Of a DNA stretch of 64,000 nucleotides, positions 10,904 to 19,532 are shown in pieces; the stretch's first letter is position 1, and each line of letters starts with the position of its first letter. Below the pieces are notes generated by a model, which made no database searches, was not told the DNA's origin, and worked only from the letters and a program-made list of their open reading frames with translations. The stretch is taken from the NCBI GenBank assembly GCA_965200175.1, contig OZ241345.1, forward strand, positions 868,001-932,000, read 5' to 3'. Made by a program: the position numbers and the translations under genes. The DNA is from Azophilus sp026709365. Lineage in GTDB: Bacteria; Pseudomonadota; Gammaproteobacteria; Pseudomonadales; Azotimanducaceae.

Positions 10904-11551
10904 TCATTGTCCGACGGCCTGGGCCAGTTGCCGGCGGGGCTGCTGCACGAGATCGACCAAGCCATAGGCCTCCGCTTCGCCGGCGTTCATCCAAAAATCC
11001 CGGTCGGAGTCGGCGCGGATGCGCTCGATCGGCTGGCCGGTGTGCTCGGCGAGCAGCCCGTTCAGCCGCTCCCGCATCGCCAGTATCTCGTTGGCCTGGA
11101 TTTCGATGTCGGCGGCCACCCCGCGCATGCCGCCCACCGCAGGCTGGTGGAGCATCATCCGTGAATTGGGCAGGGCGAAGCGTTTGCCCGGCTGGCCCGC
11201 CGCGAGCAGAAAGGCGCCCATGCTGGCCGCCTGGCCGATGCACAGGGTGCTGACGTCGCAACGCACGAACTGCATGGTGTCGTAGATCGCCATGCCGGAG
11301 GTCACGGCGCCGCCCGGGGAATTGATGTAGAGGTGGATGTCCTTGTCCGGGTTCTCGGACTCCAGAAACAGAATCTGGGCGATGACCAAGTTGGCCACCT
11401 GGTCCTCCACCGGGCCAACCATGAAGATGATGCGGTCCTTGAGCAGGCGCGAGTAGATGTCGTAGGACCGCTCGCCGCGGGCGGATTGCTCCACCACCAT
11501 GGGAACCAAGCCGAGGCCGGTGATCTCCGGGACGCTGCCTTGTTGGGTCAT
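10904..11551 (-). CDS. clpP: ATP-dependent Clp protease proteolytic subunit
   Basis: 215 residues from ATG 11551. Catalytic residues: Ser110 in GQAASMGA, His135 in MMLHQP and Asp in the DSDRD stretch 181-185. INSPGGAVTSGMAIYDTM is the oxyanion-forming segment. It forms the tetradecameric chamber fed by ClpX. It lies 19 bp downstream of tig, the usual tig-clpP-clpX-lon order. The C-terminus (QPRRQLAQAVGQ) ends inside a degenerate copy of the intergenic repeat. Confidence 0.98.
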   Translation of the reverse strand: MTQQGSVPEITGLGLVPMVVEQSARGERSYDIYSRLLKDRIIFMVGPVEDQVANLVIAQILFLESENPDKDIHLYINSPGGAVTSGMAIYDTMQFVRCDVSTLCIGQAASMGAFLLAAGQPGKRFALPNSRMMLHQPAVGGMRGVAADIEIQANEILAMRERLNGLLAEHTGQPIERIRADSDRDFWMNAGEAEAYGLVDLVQQPRRQLAQAVGQ

Positions 11552-11570
11552 TGCGTTCTCCTGTTGAAAT

Positions 11571-12971
11571 TCAGGCGGCGCCTGGAGCGCCGACGGAGGA
11601 GCCTTCCGCTGCGCCGTCCCGCCCGCCCGCGGAAGCTGCCGGCGACTCCTCCTCCGGCGGCGGTAAGGCTTGGCCGGCCACGATGTCCTGATAGGTGCTT
11701 TTTAGCACACTTACCTGCGCCCGTTCCAAGACGAAATCGACCAGCTGCCGCTCAGCCACCCGCTCCTCGATGCGATCCAAGTAGCCCTCGTCCTGGTAGA
11801 TGGAGCGGGCCACCGCCTCCGGCTCCGCATAGGACGCCGCGATGCGCTCAACCTCGGCGCGGACGGCTTCGTCATCGAGTTCGAGGGCGTGGGCCTTGCG
11901 GATCTGGCGGGTCACCAAGCCGACGGCGACCTCCTTCTCCACCTGGTCCCGGAACAGCTCGTCCGGCAAGGCCGACGGATCCGGGCGGCGGCGGCCTTGG
12001 GGCGCAAACTGGTTCAGCATCGCCTCCTTGCGGGCCTGAATCTGCCGGTCCACCAAGGCCGGCGGCAACTGCACGCTGTGCAGGCGATGCAGTTCGTCCA
12101 TCACCTGCGTGACGACGAGATGCTGAATTCGATCCTCCATTTCCCGCTGCATGTTGCCCGTCACTTCCTCCCGGAAAGCAGGCAGGCCACCTTCCTTGAC
12201 GCCCATGGATTCGAAGAAGGCCTCATCAAGCGCAGGCAGCCGGGGCTCCTCCACGAGCTTCACGGTCACGTCGAAACGAACCGTGCGCCCGCGCAGCGCC
12301 TCGTTCGGATGGTCGTCCGCGAAGGCGGCGTCAAACGAGGTCGCCGCACCCGCTTCGAGGCCGGCCACGGCGGCGTCGAAGTCCTCGCCCATCTGGCCGG
12401 CGCCCAACACCAGCTGCGCGTCCTTGCCGCTGCCGCCGTCGAATGCCTCGCCGTCAAGGCGGCCCTCGAAGTCCACCTGCACCCGGTCCCGCTCGGTGGC
12501 CGCCCGTTCAACGGGGTGCCAGGTGCGCTGCTGCTCGCGCAGGCTCTCAAGCATCGAATCCACGTCGGCATCGGTGACTTCGGCCTGGGGCCGCTGCACT
12601 TCGACGGCGGCCAGGTCAGCCAGCTCGACCTCGGGCAGGACTTCAAAACTGGCGGTGAACTCCAGGTCCGCGCCAGGCTCAAGCTGAACCGCCTCCAAGC
12701 GGGGAGGGCTTACCGGCACGAGCGACTCCTGCTGCACGGCCTCATCAAAGCTGGCGCGCATGGCCTCGTCCGCGGCATCCGCCCGCACGGCGGACCCAAA
12801 CCGGCGCCGCACCTCCTTCAAGGGCACCTTGCCGGGCCGGAAGCCCGGCAGGCGAACGCTGCCCTTCAAGTCGAGCAGCTTGCCGGCGACCCGATCCTCG
12901 AACTCCTCCGACGCAACGACGATGGTGAGCCGACGTTCCACGCCGGAGACAACTTCCAGTGACAATTGCAT
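11571..12971 (-). CDS. tig: Trigger factor, ribosome-associated chaperone
   Basis: 466 residues from ATG 12971 (MQLSLEVVSGVERRLTIVV). The frame is open further upstream, but that stretch runs through two tRNA genes and cannot be coding. The ribosome-binding signature appears as GFRPGKVPLKEV; the central FKBP-like PPIase domain includes DRVQVDFEGRLDGEAF and VLGAGQMGEDFDAAVAG; the C-terminal arms follow. The C-terminus is Pro/Glu/Ala-rich. The gene starts the tig-clpP-clpX-lon block. Confidence 0.97.
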   Translation of the reverse strand: MQLSLEVVSGVERRLTIVVASEEFEDRVAGKLLDLKGSVRLPGFRPGKVPLKEVRRRFGSAVRADAADEAMRASFDEAVQQESLVPVSPPRLEAVQLEPGADLEFTASFEVLPEVELADLAAVEVQRPQAEVTDADVDSMLESLREQQRTWHPVERAATERDRVQVDFEGRLDGEAFDGGSGKDAQLVLGAGQMGEDFDAAVAGLEAGAATSFDAAFADDHPNEALRGRTVRFDVTVKLVEEPRLPALDEAFFESMGVKEGGLPAFREEVTGNMQREMEDRIQHLVVTQVMDELHRLHSVQLPPALVDRQIQARKEAMLNQFAPQGRRRPDPSALPDELFRDQVEKEVAVGLVTRQIRKAHALELDDEAVRAEVERIAASYAEPEAVARSIYQDEGYLDRIEERVAERQLVDFVLERAQVSVLKSTYQDIVAGQALPPPEEESPAASAGGRDGAAEGSSVGAPGAA

Positions 12972-12999
12972 AGAGCTTAAGACATTCCCGCAAATCGCA

Positions 13000-13076
13000 T
13001 GGGGTGGACGATGGGACTTGAACCCACGACCGCCGGGATCACAACCCGGAGCTCTACCAACTGAGCTACGCCCACC
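13000..13076 (-). tRNA. tRNA-His (GTG)
   Basis: 77 nt including encoded CCA (13000-13002). The cloverleaf is visible: acceptor GTGGGCG/CGTCCAC with the extra 5' G of tRNA-His, D arm TAGCTCAGTTGGTAGAGC, anticodon loop TTGTGAT, T arm with GGTTCAAGTCC. Confidence 0.96.
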
Positions 13077-13160
13077 ATCAACCCATCCGCAGTCATCCGT
13101 TCGCAGCCGTTCGGCAACCGCCCGGCCACGCCCGCCGGATTGCGGCTGGAACTTGACGTG

Positions 13161-13237
13161 TGGCGCGCCCGGAAGGACTCGAACCTTCAACCGCCTGCTT
13201 AGAAGGCAGATGCTCTATCCAGTTGAGCTACGAGCGC
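13161..13237 (-). tRNA. tRNA-Arg (TCT)
   Basis: 77 nt including CCA at 13161-13163. It starts GCGCTCGTAGCTCAACTGG, has the loop CTTCTAA with anticodon TCT, T loop GGTTCGAGTCC, and the acceptor strand closes with CGGGCGC. Confidence 0.95.
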
Positions 13238-13255
13238 AACGAAGCAAGGCGGCAA

Positions 13256-13332
13256 TGGTCGGGGTAGAGAGATTTGAACTCCCGACATCCTGCTCCCAAA
13301 GCAGGCGCGCTACCAGACTGCGCCATACCCCG
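13256..13332 (-). tRNA. tRNA-Pro (TGG)
   Basis: 77 nt including CCA at 13256-13258. It starts CGGGGTATGGCGCAGTCTGG, with anticodon loop TTTGGGA (anticodon TGG) flanked by CCTGC/GCAGG, T loop AGTTCAAATCT and acceptor TACCCCG. It is the first gene of the Pro-Arg-His cluster upstream of tig. Confidence 0.96.
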
Positions 13333-13392
13333 TGAACTGCCCGAACCGAAATGGCGGGCGGATGATACTGCCCGGCATGGATGGCGTCAACG

Positions 13393-13455
13393 CGCCTCTC
13401 GCCCTCTGGGCGAGAGGCGGTTGGAGTTTCGCTGCGCGAAACTCCGCGCTCATTG
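13393..13455. repeat. Dispersed palindromic repeat with hairpin (second copy)
   Basis: This copy holds the 12-bp hairpin CGCCTCTCGCCC/GGGCGAGAGGCG (13393-13419), then TTGGAGTTTCGCTGCGCGAAACTCC. It matches 10677-10735 almost base for base and lies in the 171-bp gap between the tRNA cluster and korB. Confidence 0.85.
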
Positions 13456-13503
13456 GGCAGGTCACGTTCGAGTCGTGGCCATCGTTCGCCACCGGGTGGC
13501 TTT

Positions 13504-14559
13504 TTAGCGAAAACTCTCGTTCAATCGTTCAAGAGCCGCCTCGCCCGGGCACAGGTCGGCCTCGGTCAGGGCGTTCAAGGGGGTTTCCACCGTGCCCAGC
13601 ATGTCGTGGCAATCCGGGGCATCGGGTTCCACGTAGAGCAGCCCGGTGGCCACTTCGCCCCGCTCCTGCTTGCGCTGCACGTACTCCAGGGCGCCGATGC
13701 GGTCGTGGACGTCAAAATCCTTGGCCACCTTGGACAGCCGCAGGATGGAACCGTCCGGCATGGGCACGTCCTCGGTGGTGCCCGGATCGTAGTCGGCGGT
13801 GATTTCCGCCTGCGCCGGCAGGAAGTCCGCCTCCACCAACCGTTCGCTGTGGCCGCGCACGTAGTCGAAGCTCTTGGTGGAGCCGTTGTGGTTGTTGAAG
13901 GCCACGCACGGCGAGATCACGTCGAGGAACGCCATGCCCGGATGCGCCAGCGCCGCCTTGATCAGCGGCACCAGCTGCTTCTTGTCGCCCGAGAAGCTGC
14001 GGGCCACGAACCCGGCGCCAATCTGCAGCGCTATGCTCACCAGATCGATGGGCTCATAGAGGTTGGGCACCCCCTTCTTGCTGGTCGAGCCGCGGTCGTT
14101 GGTGGCGGAGAACTGGCCCTTGGTGAGCCCGTAGGTGCCGTTGTTGTCAACGATGTAAACCATGTTGATGCGGCGGCGAACGATGTGCGCGAACTGGCCC
14201 AAGCCGATGGAGGCGCTGTCGCCGTCGCCGGAGACGCCCACGCAGTAAAGCGAGCGGTTGGCCAGGTTGGCGCCGGTGGCCACCGACGGCATGCGGCCAT
14301 GCACCGAATTGAAGCCGTGGGACTTGCCCAGGAAGTAGCTCGGCGTCTTCGAGGAGCAGCCGATGCCGGAGACCTTGGCGAAACGGTGCGGCGGCAGGGA
14401 GAGCTCGGCGCAGGCGGCGGCGATGGCGGCGCTGACCGAATCATGCCCGCAACCGGCGCAGAGCGTGGAGACGGCGCCCTCGTAGTCGCGGCGGGTGAGG
14501 CCGAGGTCGTTGACCGGCAGCTGCGGATGGCGGATGCGCGGCTTGACCACGAAGGTCAC
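13504..14559 (-). CDS. korB: 2-oxoacid:ferredoxin oxidoreductase, beta subunit (probably 2-oxoglutarate)
   Basis: 351 residues from GTG 14559, which overlaps the korA stop by 4 bp (GTGA). The thiamine-diphosphate-binding signature is GDGDSASIGLGQFAHIVRR followed by VDNNGTYGLTKGQ. CAGCGHDSV and GIGCSSKTPSY supply Cys residues typical of ligands for a [4Fe-4S] cluster in beta subunits. It catalyses oxidative decarboxylation of a 2-oxoacid to acyl-CoA with ferredoxin as acceptor. 2-Oxoglutarate is the likely substrate by family, but pyruvate-type activity cannot be excluded. Confidence 0.92.
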   Translation of the reverse strand: MTFVVKPRIRHPQLPVNDLGLTRRDYEGAVSTLCAGCGHDSVSAAIAAACAELSLPPHRFAKVSGIGCSSKTPSYFLGKSHGFNSVHGRMPSVATGANLANRSLYCVGVSGDGDSASIGLGQFAHIVRRRINMVYIVDNNGTYGLTKGQFSATNDRGSTSKKGVPNLYEPIDLVSIALQIGAGFVARSFSGDKKQLVPLIKAALAHPGMAFLDVISPCVAFNNHNGSTKSFDYVRGHSERLVEADFLPAQAEITADYDPGTTEDVPMPDGSILRLSKVAKDFDVHDRIGALEYVQRKQERGEVATGLLYVEPDAPDCHDMLGTVETPLNALTEADLCPGEAALERLNESFR

Positions 14560-16382
14560 GAGCCCACCTCCGTCAACCGCGGCAGCCGCTCGGCTTGGTA
14601 GTACACCAGCACTTGGTCGCGAATCGTGTCGGCGGAAATCGACAGGCCGGCATAGTACCGAACCGAGACGAGCTTGGCCGGTTCGGCCCCCCCTTCGTTG
14701 ATCAGCAGCGAGCGCATCTGCGCGTCTCGGTTCTGATCGACCACGAACACGCGCTCGTGGCGGCCAATGAAGTCGAACACCTCCTTGCCAAACGGGAAGC
14801 CGCGCACGCGAAGGCGATCCAAGGCGATGCCCTGCGCTTGGAGCAGCTCCAGCGCCTCGGTCATGGGCATGGCGCTGGTCCCGTAGTAGAGAATGCCGTT
14901 GCGGCGGCCGGCGTCGGCGATCTCGGCCTGCGGCGTCAGTTCGGCAGCGGTGGCCCACTTGCGTTCCAGCCGCTCCATGTTGCGCTGGTAGGCTTCCGGG
15001 CTTTCCGTGTAGCGGGCATGCTCGTCGCGCGAGGTGCCGCGCGTGAAGAAGGCGCCCCGCTCCGGATGCGCGCCCGGCAGCGTGCGCTGGCCGATGCCGT
15101 CGCCGTCCACGTCGAGGTAGCGGCCGAACTCCTCAGCGGCGTCCAGCGCCGCGGCGTCGAGCACCTTGCCCCGGTCGTAGCGCCGCTCGTCGCTCCACTC
15201 GAAGGGCTCGGAGACGTTGTCGTTCATCCCCAGCTCCAGGTCGCTCATGACGATGATCGGCGTTTGCAGCCGATCCGCCAGATCCAGCGCCTCGGCAGCA
15301 AAGTCGAAGCACTCCTTGGGCGACGACGGGAACAGCAGCACGTGTCGGGTGTCGCCGTGGGAGGCGTAGGCCGCCGCGGTCAGGTCGCTTTGCTGGGTGC
15401 GGGTGGGCATCCCGGTGGAGGGGCCGGCCCGCTGGATGTCGAAGATCACGGCCGGAATCTCCGCGAAGTAGGCCAGCCCCAGAAATTCCGACATCAGCGA
15501 AATGCCGGGGCCGCTGGTGGCGGTGAAGGCGCGGGCGCCGTTCCAGCCGGCGCCGATGACAATGCCAATGGCGGACAGCTCGTCCTCGGCCTGGATGACG
15601 GCGAACTTGTTGGCCCCGGTGGCCTCGTCCTTGCGCAAGGCGTTGGCGTGCCGCTCAAATGACTCCGCCACCGAGGTGGACGGCGTGATCGGATACCACG
15701 CGCAGACCGTGGCCCCCCCGTAGAGCGCGCCGAGGGCGGCGGCGGTGTTGCCGTCGATGAGAATCTTCTCGCCGTTGGCGCTTGAGCGCCGCACTTGGTA
15801 TTCGATGGGGCCGCCTAAGTAGTCCAGGGCGTAGCGGCGGCCGATCTCCAGGGCATGGATGTTGGGCGCAATCAAGTCGTCCTTGCCCCGGTACTGCTTG
15901 GCCACCATGCCGGTGATGACCTCGAACTCGATGTTCAGCAGCGCCGACAGCGCGCCCAGATAGACGATGTTCTTGAACAGCCCCCGCTGCTTCAGGTCGC
16001 TGAACTCGGGCAGCAGCAGGGCGGCGATGGGCATGCCGACCTCGTTGACGTCGCTGCGCCTGAGATGCGCGGCCAAGGGCTTTGAGCTGTCGTGGAACAG
16101 GTAGCCGCCCGGCTTGATGTCGGCGATGTCCTCCGCATAGGTCTCGGCGTTCATGGCCACCATGATGTCCACGCCCTCGCGGCGGCCGAGGTGGCCCCGC
16201 TCGCTCACGCGCACCTCGAACCAGGTGGGCAGCCCCTGGATGTTGGAGGGGAAGATGTTGCGCGCCGCCACCGGGATGCCCATGCGGAACAGCGCCTTGG
16301 CGAACATGCCGTTGGCGCTCGCCGAGCCCGAGCCGTTGACGTTGGCGAAGCGGATGACGAAGTCGTTGTAGGTGACGTTCAT
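14556..16382 (-). CDS. korA: 2-oxoacid:ferredoxin oxidoreductase, fused gamma-alpha subunit
   Basis: 608 residues from ATG 16382, overlapping the stop of the upstream gene (ATGA). Residues 1 to about 190 are the gamma (POR) domain (GSGSASANGMFAKALFRMG); the rest is the alpha domain with WYPITPSTSVAESF, QAEDELSAIGIVIGAGWNGA and ATSGPGISLMSEFLGLAYFAE. This gamma-alpha fusion is the KorA architecture seen in aerobic and facultative proteobacteria. With KorB it forms a two-subunit enzyme that delivers low-potential electrons to ferredoxin. Translationally coupled to both neighbours. Confidence 0.92.
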   Translation of the reverse strand: MNVTYNDFVIRFANVNGSGSASANGMFAKALFRMGIPVAARNIFPSNIQGLPTWFEVRVSERGHLGRREGVDIMVAMNAETYAEDIADIKPGGYLFHDSSKPLAAHLRRSDVNEVGMPIAALLLPEFSDLKQRGLFKNIVYLGALSALLNIEFEVITGMVAKQYRGKDDLIAPNIHALEIGRRYALDYLGGPIEYQVRRSSANGEKILIDGNTAAALGALYGGATVCAWYPITPSTSVAESFERHANALRKDEATGANKFAVIQAEDELSAIGIVIGAGWNGARAFTATSGPGISLMSEFLGLAYFAEIPAVIFDIQRAGPSTGMPTRTQQSDLTAAAYASHGDTRHVLLFPSSPKECFDFAAEALDLADRLQTPIIVMSDLELGMNDNVSEPFEWSDERRYDRGKVLDAAALDAAEEFGRYLDVDGDGIGQRTLPGAHPERGAFFTRGTSRDEHARYTESPEAYQRNMERLERKWATAAELTPQAEIADAGRRNGILYYGTSAMPMTEALELLQAQGIALDRLRVRGFPFGKEVFDFIGRHERVFVVDQNRDAQMRSLLINEGGAEPAKLVSVRYYAGLSISADTIRDQVLVYYQAERLPRLTEVGS

Positions 16383-18163
16383 TGGGCGTAGGAGCCTAGC
16401 TGGGGGATGTGGACCACGGAGCGCTGCATGTCCCAGGCGTTGGTCGGACAGCGCTCCGCGCACAGGCCGCAGTGCAGGCAGACGTCCTCGTCCTTGACCA
16501 TCACCCGGCCCGTGGGCAGGTGGCCGGAAACGTAGAGGTCCTGCTCGCCATTGACGGCCGGGGCCATCAGCCGCTGACGCAGCTCCGGCTCCTCGCCGTT
16601 TTCGGTGAACGAAATGCAGTCCATGGGGCAGATGTCAACGCAGGCGTCGCATTCGATGCACAGCCGGTCCGTGAAGACCGTCTGCACGTCGCAGTTGAGG
16701 CAGCGCTGCGCCTCCTTGGCCGCCAAGCGCTTGTCGAAGCCGAGCTCCACCTCGATCTTGATGTTGCCCAAGGCCTGGCGCTTGTCCGCGTGGGGCACCG
16801 GATGGCGCGCCGCCGGGTCGTGCTCGCTGTCGTAGCTCCACTCGTGGATGCCCATCTTGGTGCTGATCAGGTTGACGCCCTCCGGGGGGCGGTCGGCCTT
16901 TAGGTCCTTGCCTTGGCAGAACAGGTGAATGGAGATGGCGGCTTGGTGGGCGTGGGCTGCCGCCCAAATGATGTTCTCCGGGCCGAAGGCCGAGTCGCCG
17001 CCGAAGAAGACCTTGGGATGGGTGGACTGCAGGGTGGCCTCATCGAGCACCGGGCAATCCCACTTGTCGAACGCGATGCCCAAGTCGCGTTCAATCCACG
17101 GGCAGTGGTTCTCCTGGCCAATGGCCATGAGGATGTGGTCGGCCGGCAGGAACACGTCATCCTCGCCGCTCGGTTCGTAGCGCAGCCGCCCGTCGTCGCC
17201 CTTGACCGGCTTGACGCAGCCGAACACGACGCCGGTGAGCTTGCCGTTTTCGTGCGTGAACGCCTTGGGCGGCCGGTTGTTGATGATGGGGATGCCTTCG
17301 CTCATGGCATCCTCCTTCTCCCAATCCGAAGCCTTCATCACCTCGAAGGCGGAGCGCACCACCACGGTGACGCTGTCCGCGCCGAGCCGCTTGGAGGTGC
17401 GGCAGCAGTCCATGGCGGTGTTGCCGCCGCCCATGACGATGACGTTGCCGGCGATGGAATCGACGTGGCCGAAGGCGACGCTGGACAGCCAATCGATGCC
17501 GATGGAGATGTGCTGGTCCACCTCGTCGCGGCCCGGCAGCTTGAGGTCCCTTCCCCGAGGCGCGCCGGTGCCGACGAAGTAGGCGTCAAAGTCCATCTCC
17601 AGCATTGCCTTCATGCTGGTGATCTCGTGGCCGAAATGGCATTCGACGCCCATGTCGAGGATCAGGTCCACCTCCTCCTCCAGCACGTCCGCTGGCAGGC
17701 GGAAGGCCGGTATCTGGCTGCGCATCATGCCGCCGCCCGCGGGATCCCGCTCGAACAGATGCACTTCGTAGCCGAGCGGCAGCAGGTCCCGCGCCACCGC
17801 CAACGAGGCCGGGCCAGCCCCCAGCAGCGCGATGCGCTTGCCGTTGCCGACGGTGGGCACCCGGGGCAGGTACGGGCCGATGTCGCCCTTGTGGTCGGCC
17901 GCCACCCGCTTCAGCCGGCAGATGGCGACCGGCTTCTCCTCGGTGCGCACCCGCCGGCAGGCGGGCTCGCAGGGCCGGTCGCAGGTGCGGCCGAGAATGC
18001 CGGGAAAGACGTTGCTGTCCCAGTTGAGCATGTAGGCTTCGGTGTAGCGCTCTTCGGCGATCAGGCGGATGTACTCGGGCACGGGGGTGTGCGCCGGGCA
18101 GGCCCACTGGCAGTCCACCACCTTGTGGAAGTAGTTGGGATCCTGAATGTTGGTTGGCTTCAT
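16379..18163 (-). CDS. GltD-like FAD oxidoreductase fused to a 2x[4Fe-4S] ferredoxin (Kor electron-transfer partner)
   Basis: 594 residues from ATG 18163; the longer upstream frame is dismissed because family similarity starts at MKPTNIQDP. The N-terminal Cys set (CQWACPAHTPV, CDRPCEPACRR) matches the Fe-S domain of glutamate-synthase small subunits. Two Rossmann motifs follow: GAGPASLAVARDLLPLGYEV (FAD) and VMGGGNTAMDC (NAD(P)H). The C-terminus adds two ferredoxin motifs, CIECDACVDICPMDC and CLHCGLCAERCPTNA. It is the first gene of an operon with korA and korB, joined by 4-bp overlaps, so it most likely passes electrons between ferredoxin-level clusters and NAD(P). Glutamate synthase function is unlikely because no large subunit is present. 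Confidence 0.88.
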   Translation of the reverse strand: MKPTNIQDPNYFHKVVDCQWACPAHTPVPEYIRLIAEERYTEAYMLNWDSNVFPGILGRTCDRPCEPACRRVRTEEKPVAICRLKRVAADHKGDIGPYLPRVPTVGNGKRIALLGAGPASLAVARDLLPLGYEVHLFERDPAGGGMMRSQIPAFRLPADVLEEEVDLILDMGVECHFGHEITSMKAMLEMDFDAYFVGTGAPRGRDLKLPGRDEVDQHISIGIDWLSSVAFGHVDSIAGNVIVMGGGNTAMDCCRTSKRLGADSVTVVVRSAFEVMKASDWEKEDAMSEGIPIINNRPPKAFTHENGKLTGVVFGCVKPVKGDDGRLRYEPSGEDDVFLPADHILMAIGQENHCPWIERDLGIAFDKWDCPVLDEATLQSTHPKVFFGGDSAFGPENIIWAAAHAHQAAISIHLFCQGKDLKADRPPEGVNLISTKMGIHEWSYDSEHDPAARHPVPHADKRQALGNIKIEVELGFDKRLAAKEAQRCLNCDVQTVFTDRLCIECDACVDICPMDCISFTENGEEPELRQRLMAPAVNGEQDLYVSGHLPTGRVMVKDEDVCLHCGLCAERCPTNAWDMQRSVVHIPQLGSYAQ

Positions 18164-18342
18164 GGCATCAACGGGCCGCGCCGACGGGGGAGGGTTCACG
18201 GCACCGCATGGGCCGCTCGTTTCGAAACGGGCGCACTGTACCCTTTTGCGAATCAATTTGGAAGCCGCGTAATGCCCCGCAACTCCTTGATTTCGTTGGT
18301 GGGCTGCGGCACAATGCCGAGCATCGCGCAATCAGCCGCCAG

Positions 18343-18780
18343 TCAGGGCAGCAACTCGACCGAATGCTGGGCGCAGACAGCAGCGAAATCGCGTCGGTTG
18401 AAGGTGAGCATCGCCGCTATTGGGATGTTGACGTCTCCAATGATGGCTTGAAGGATGGCATCGACGAGACTCACTGGCTCTCCGCGCTGGGAAGATGCCA
18501 CTGCCCGTCCGTAGGCCCGACTCCGATAAGACGAATCATCAACCAGCAGCGTATCCCGGCTCGACACCAAGGCATCGAAGCGGGTCATGACGTCTCTTCT
18601 TCGGGCAAAGCGAGTGTTCATCGTCTCATAGAGCACTGGCCAAGGCATGACTATGACTACACCGAGCGCTTCCAACCACTCCTACAGTTTCAAAGCGTCC
18701 GCGTGACGACCGTCGCGCTCATTGTACAGTGCGAAGAAAAAGCCCGTATCAACCAACAAGCTTCTGTTGGAGGGGCTCAT
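18343..18780 (-). pseudogene. PIN-domain ribonuclease gene interrupted by an in-frame amber codon
   Basis: From ATG 18780 the frame reads MSPSNRSLLVDTGFFFALYN...DALKL, hits TAG at 18682-18684 (codon 33), then continues in the same frame as EWLEALGVVIV...PWPVLYETMN to the stop at 18343. All four acidic PIN positions survive: Asp11, Glu52, Asp in SLVDAILQAI and Asp in NRRDF. The expected codon at 33 could be CAG, so one C-to-T change explains the break. Its ATG overlaps the stop of the upstream gene by 4 bp. It may be a dead toxin, an amber-suppressed gene, or two peptides; a sequencing error is also possible. Confidence 0.8.
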
Positions 18781-19109
18781 GGTTCACCCAGATCTTCCGC
18801 CGATTCGCCATTGGCGCCATGGCCCTTCCACGGCGCAGTCTTGCGACGCCCCTTCAAGTAGGTGCCCTTCATTCGGTCCTTCTCCTTGAAAATGACGTAA
18901 AGCCTCGATCTTTTGTCTAGGGAAACGGCCCCGCCAATATCACTCATCAGTGACTCCGTCAGGTCGCCCTGAAAGTCGTATTTGAAAAACGCGACGCTGG
19001 AACCGCATTCCTTGGCTTGGTGATCATCCAACCATGCGTAGAGGCCCTCATAGTCGCCTTGAACGCCAAGGTCATAGGACAACCAGATCGACTTCGTTTG
19101 CTGGGCCAC
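18777..19109 (-). CDS. Unrecognised 110-residue protein paired with a PIN gene
   Basis: 110 residues from GTG 19109, with AGGAG 7 bp upstream. It contains SIWLSYDLGVQGDYEGLYAW, HQAKECGSSVAFFKYDF, LTESLMSDIGGAVSLDKRSR, LYVIFKE and KGRRKTAPWKGHG. The pattern suggests a small alpha/beta fold with a basic C-terminal segment; there is no RHH, AbrB, Phd or HTH signature. Its stop overlaps the PIN start (ATGA), the arrangement typical of antitoxin-toxin pairs, so an antitoxin or RNA-binding partner role is plausible but unproven. I cannot assign a family. Confidence 0.7.
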   Translation of the reverse strand: MAQQTKSIWLSYDLGVQGDYEGLYAWLDDHQAKECGSSVAFFKYDFQGDLTESLMSDIGGAVSLDKRSRLYVIFKEKDRMKGTYLKGRRKTAPWKGHGANGESAEDLGEP

Positions 19110-19361
19110 GGGATTCTCCTAAATTCCATCGTTCACTGCCGGTAATTTACGCTCAATCCGAGAGGGTTGACGCACTCCATGCCTTGAAACCGAAAAAGCG
19201 GTGATCGCCCACGCCCCTTATGGGCAATGTCTTGCTTCAACGCGGCACGGCACTGATTCCAGTCGGCACACGAGGCACGGCCGCCGATCACCGGCCGGGA
19301 CCACATGGCCATCGGAGGTACGGCGTGCGGCCTGTCCGCAGCCGAACCGGATTGCAGTGCT

Positions 19362-19431
19362 GTGCGGGCTCAGAAACATTTCGGAACCTGACCCACGCAA
19401 CGGTAGCGGAGTTTCGCGCCAGCGAAACTCC
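19362..19431 (+). repeat. Composite dispersed repeat (GTGCGGGCTCAGAAAC ... GCGAAACTCC)
   Basis: The copy begins GTGCGGGCTCAGAAACATTT, continues CGGAACCTGACCCACGCAAC and ends in the palindrome GCGGAGTTTCGC-GCCA-GCGAAACTCC. Closely related 70-bp units lie at 27581-27650 and 27669-27739 and, inverted, at 55953-56020. The 250 bp to its left (19110-19361) show nothing recognisable. Confidence 0.85.
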
Positions 19432-19532
19432 ATCCGCGACTTTCAGGTCGTGCGGGCTGTGCGGGCTCAGAAACCTTTCGGAACTTCCTCCCCGGGGCCT
19501 GGGCCCATGAACTGACTGGACGGGGAGGGTGG

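Noticed and set aside
12972..13190. N-terminal extension of trigger factor
   Set aside because: The open frame runs through tRNA-His and into tRNA-Arg; the conserved protein starts at ATG 12971.
16379..18163. Glutamate synthase small subunit
   Set aside because: The GltD-like part is fused to a ferredoxin and sits in an operon with korAB; no gltB is present.
16913..18451. 512-codon plus-strand frame opposite the GltD-ferredoxin gene
   Set aside because: Antisense shadow; the minus strand has clear Fe-S and Rossmann motifs.
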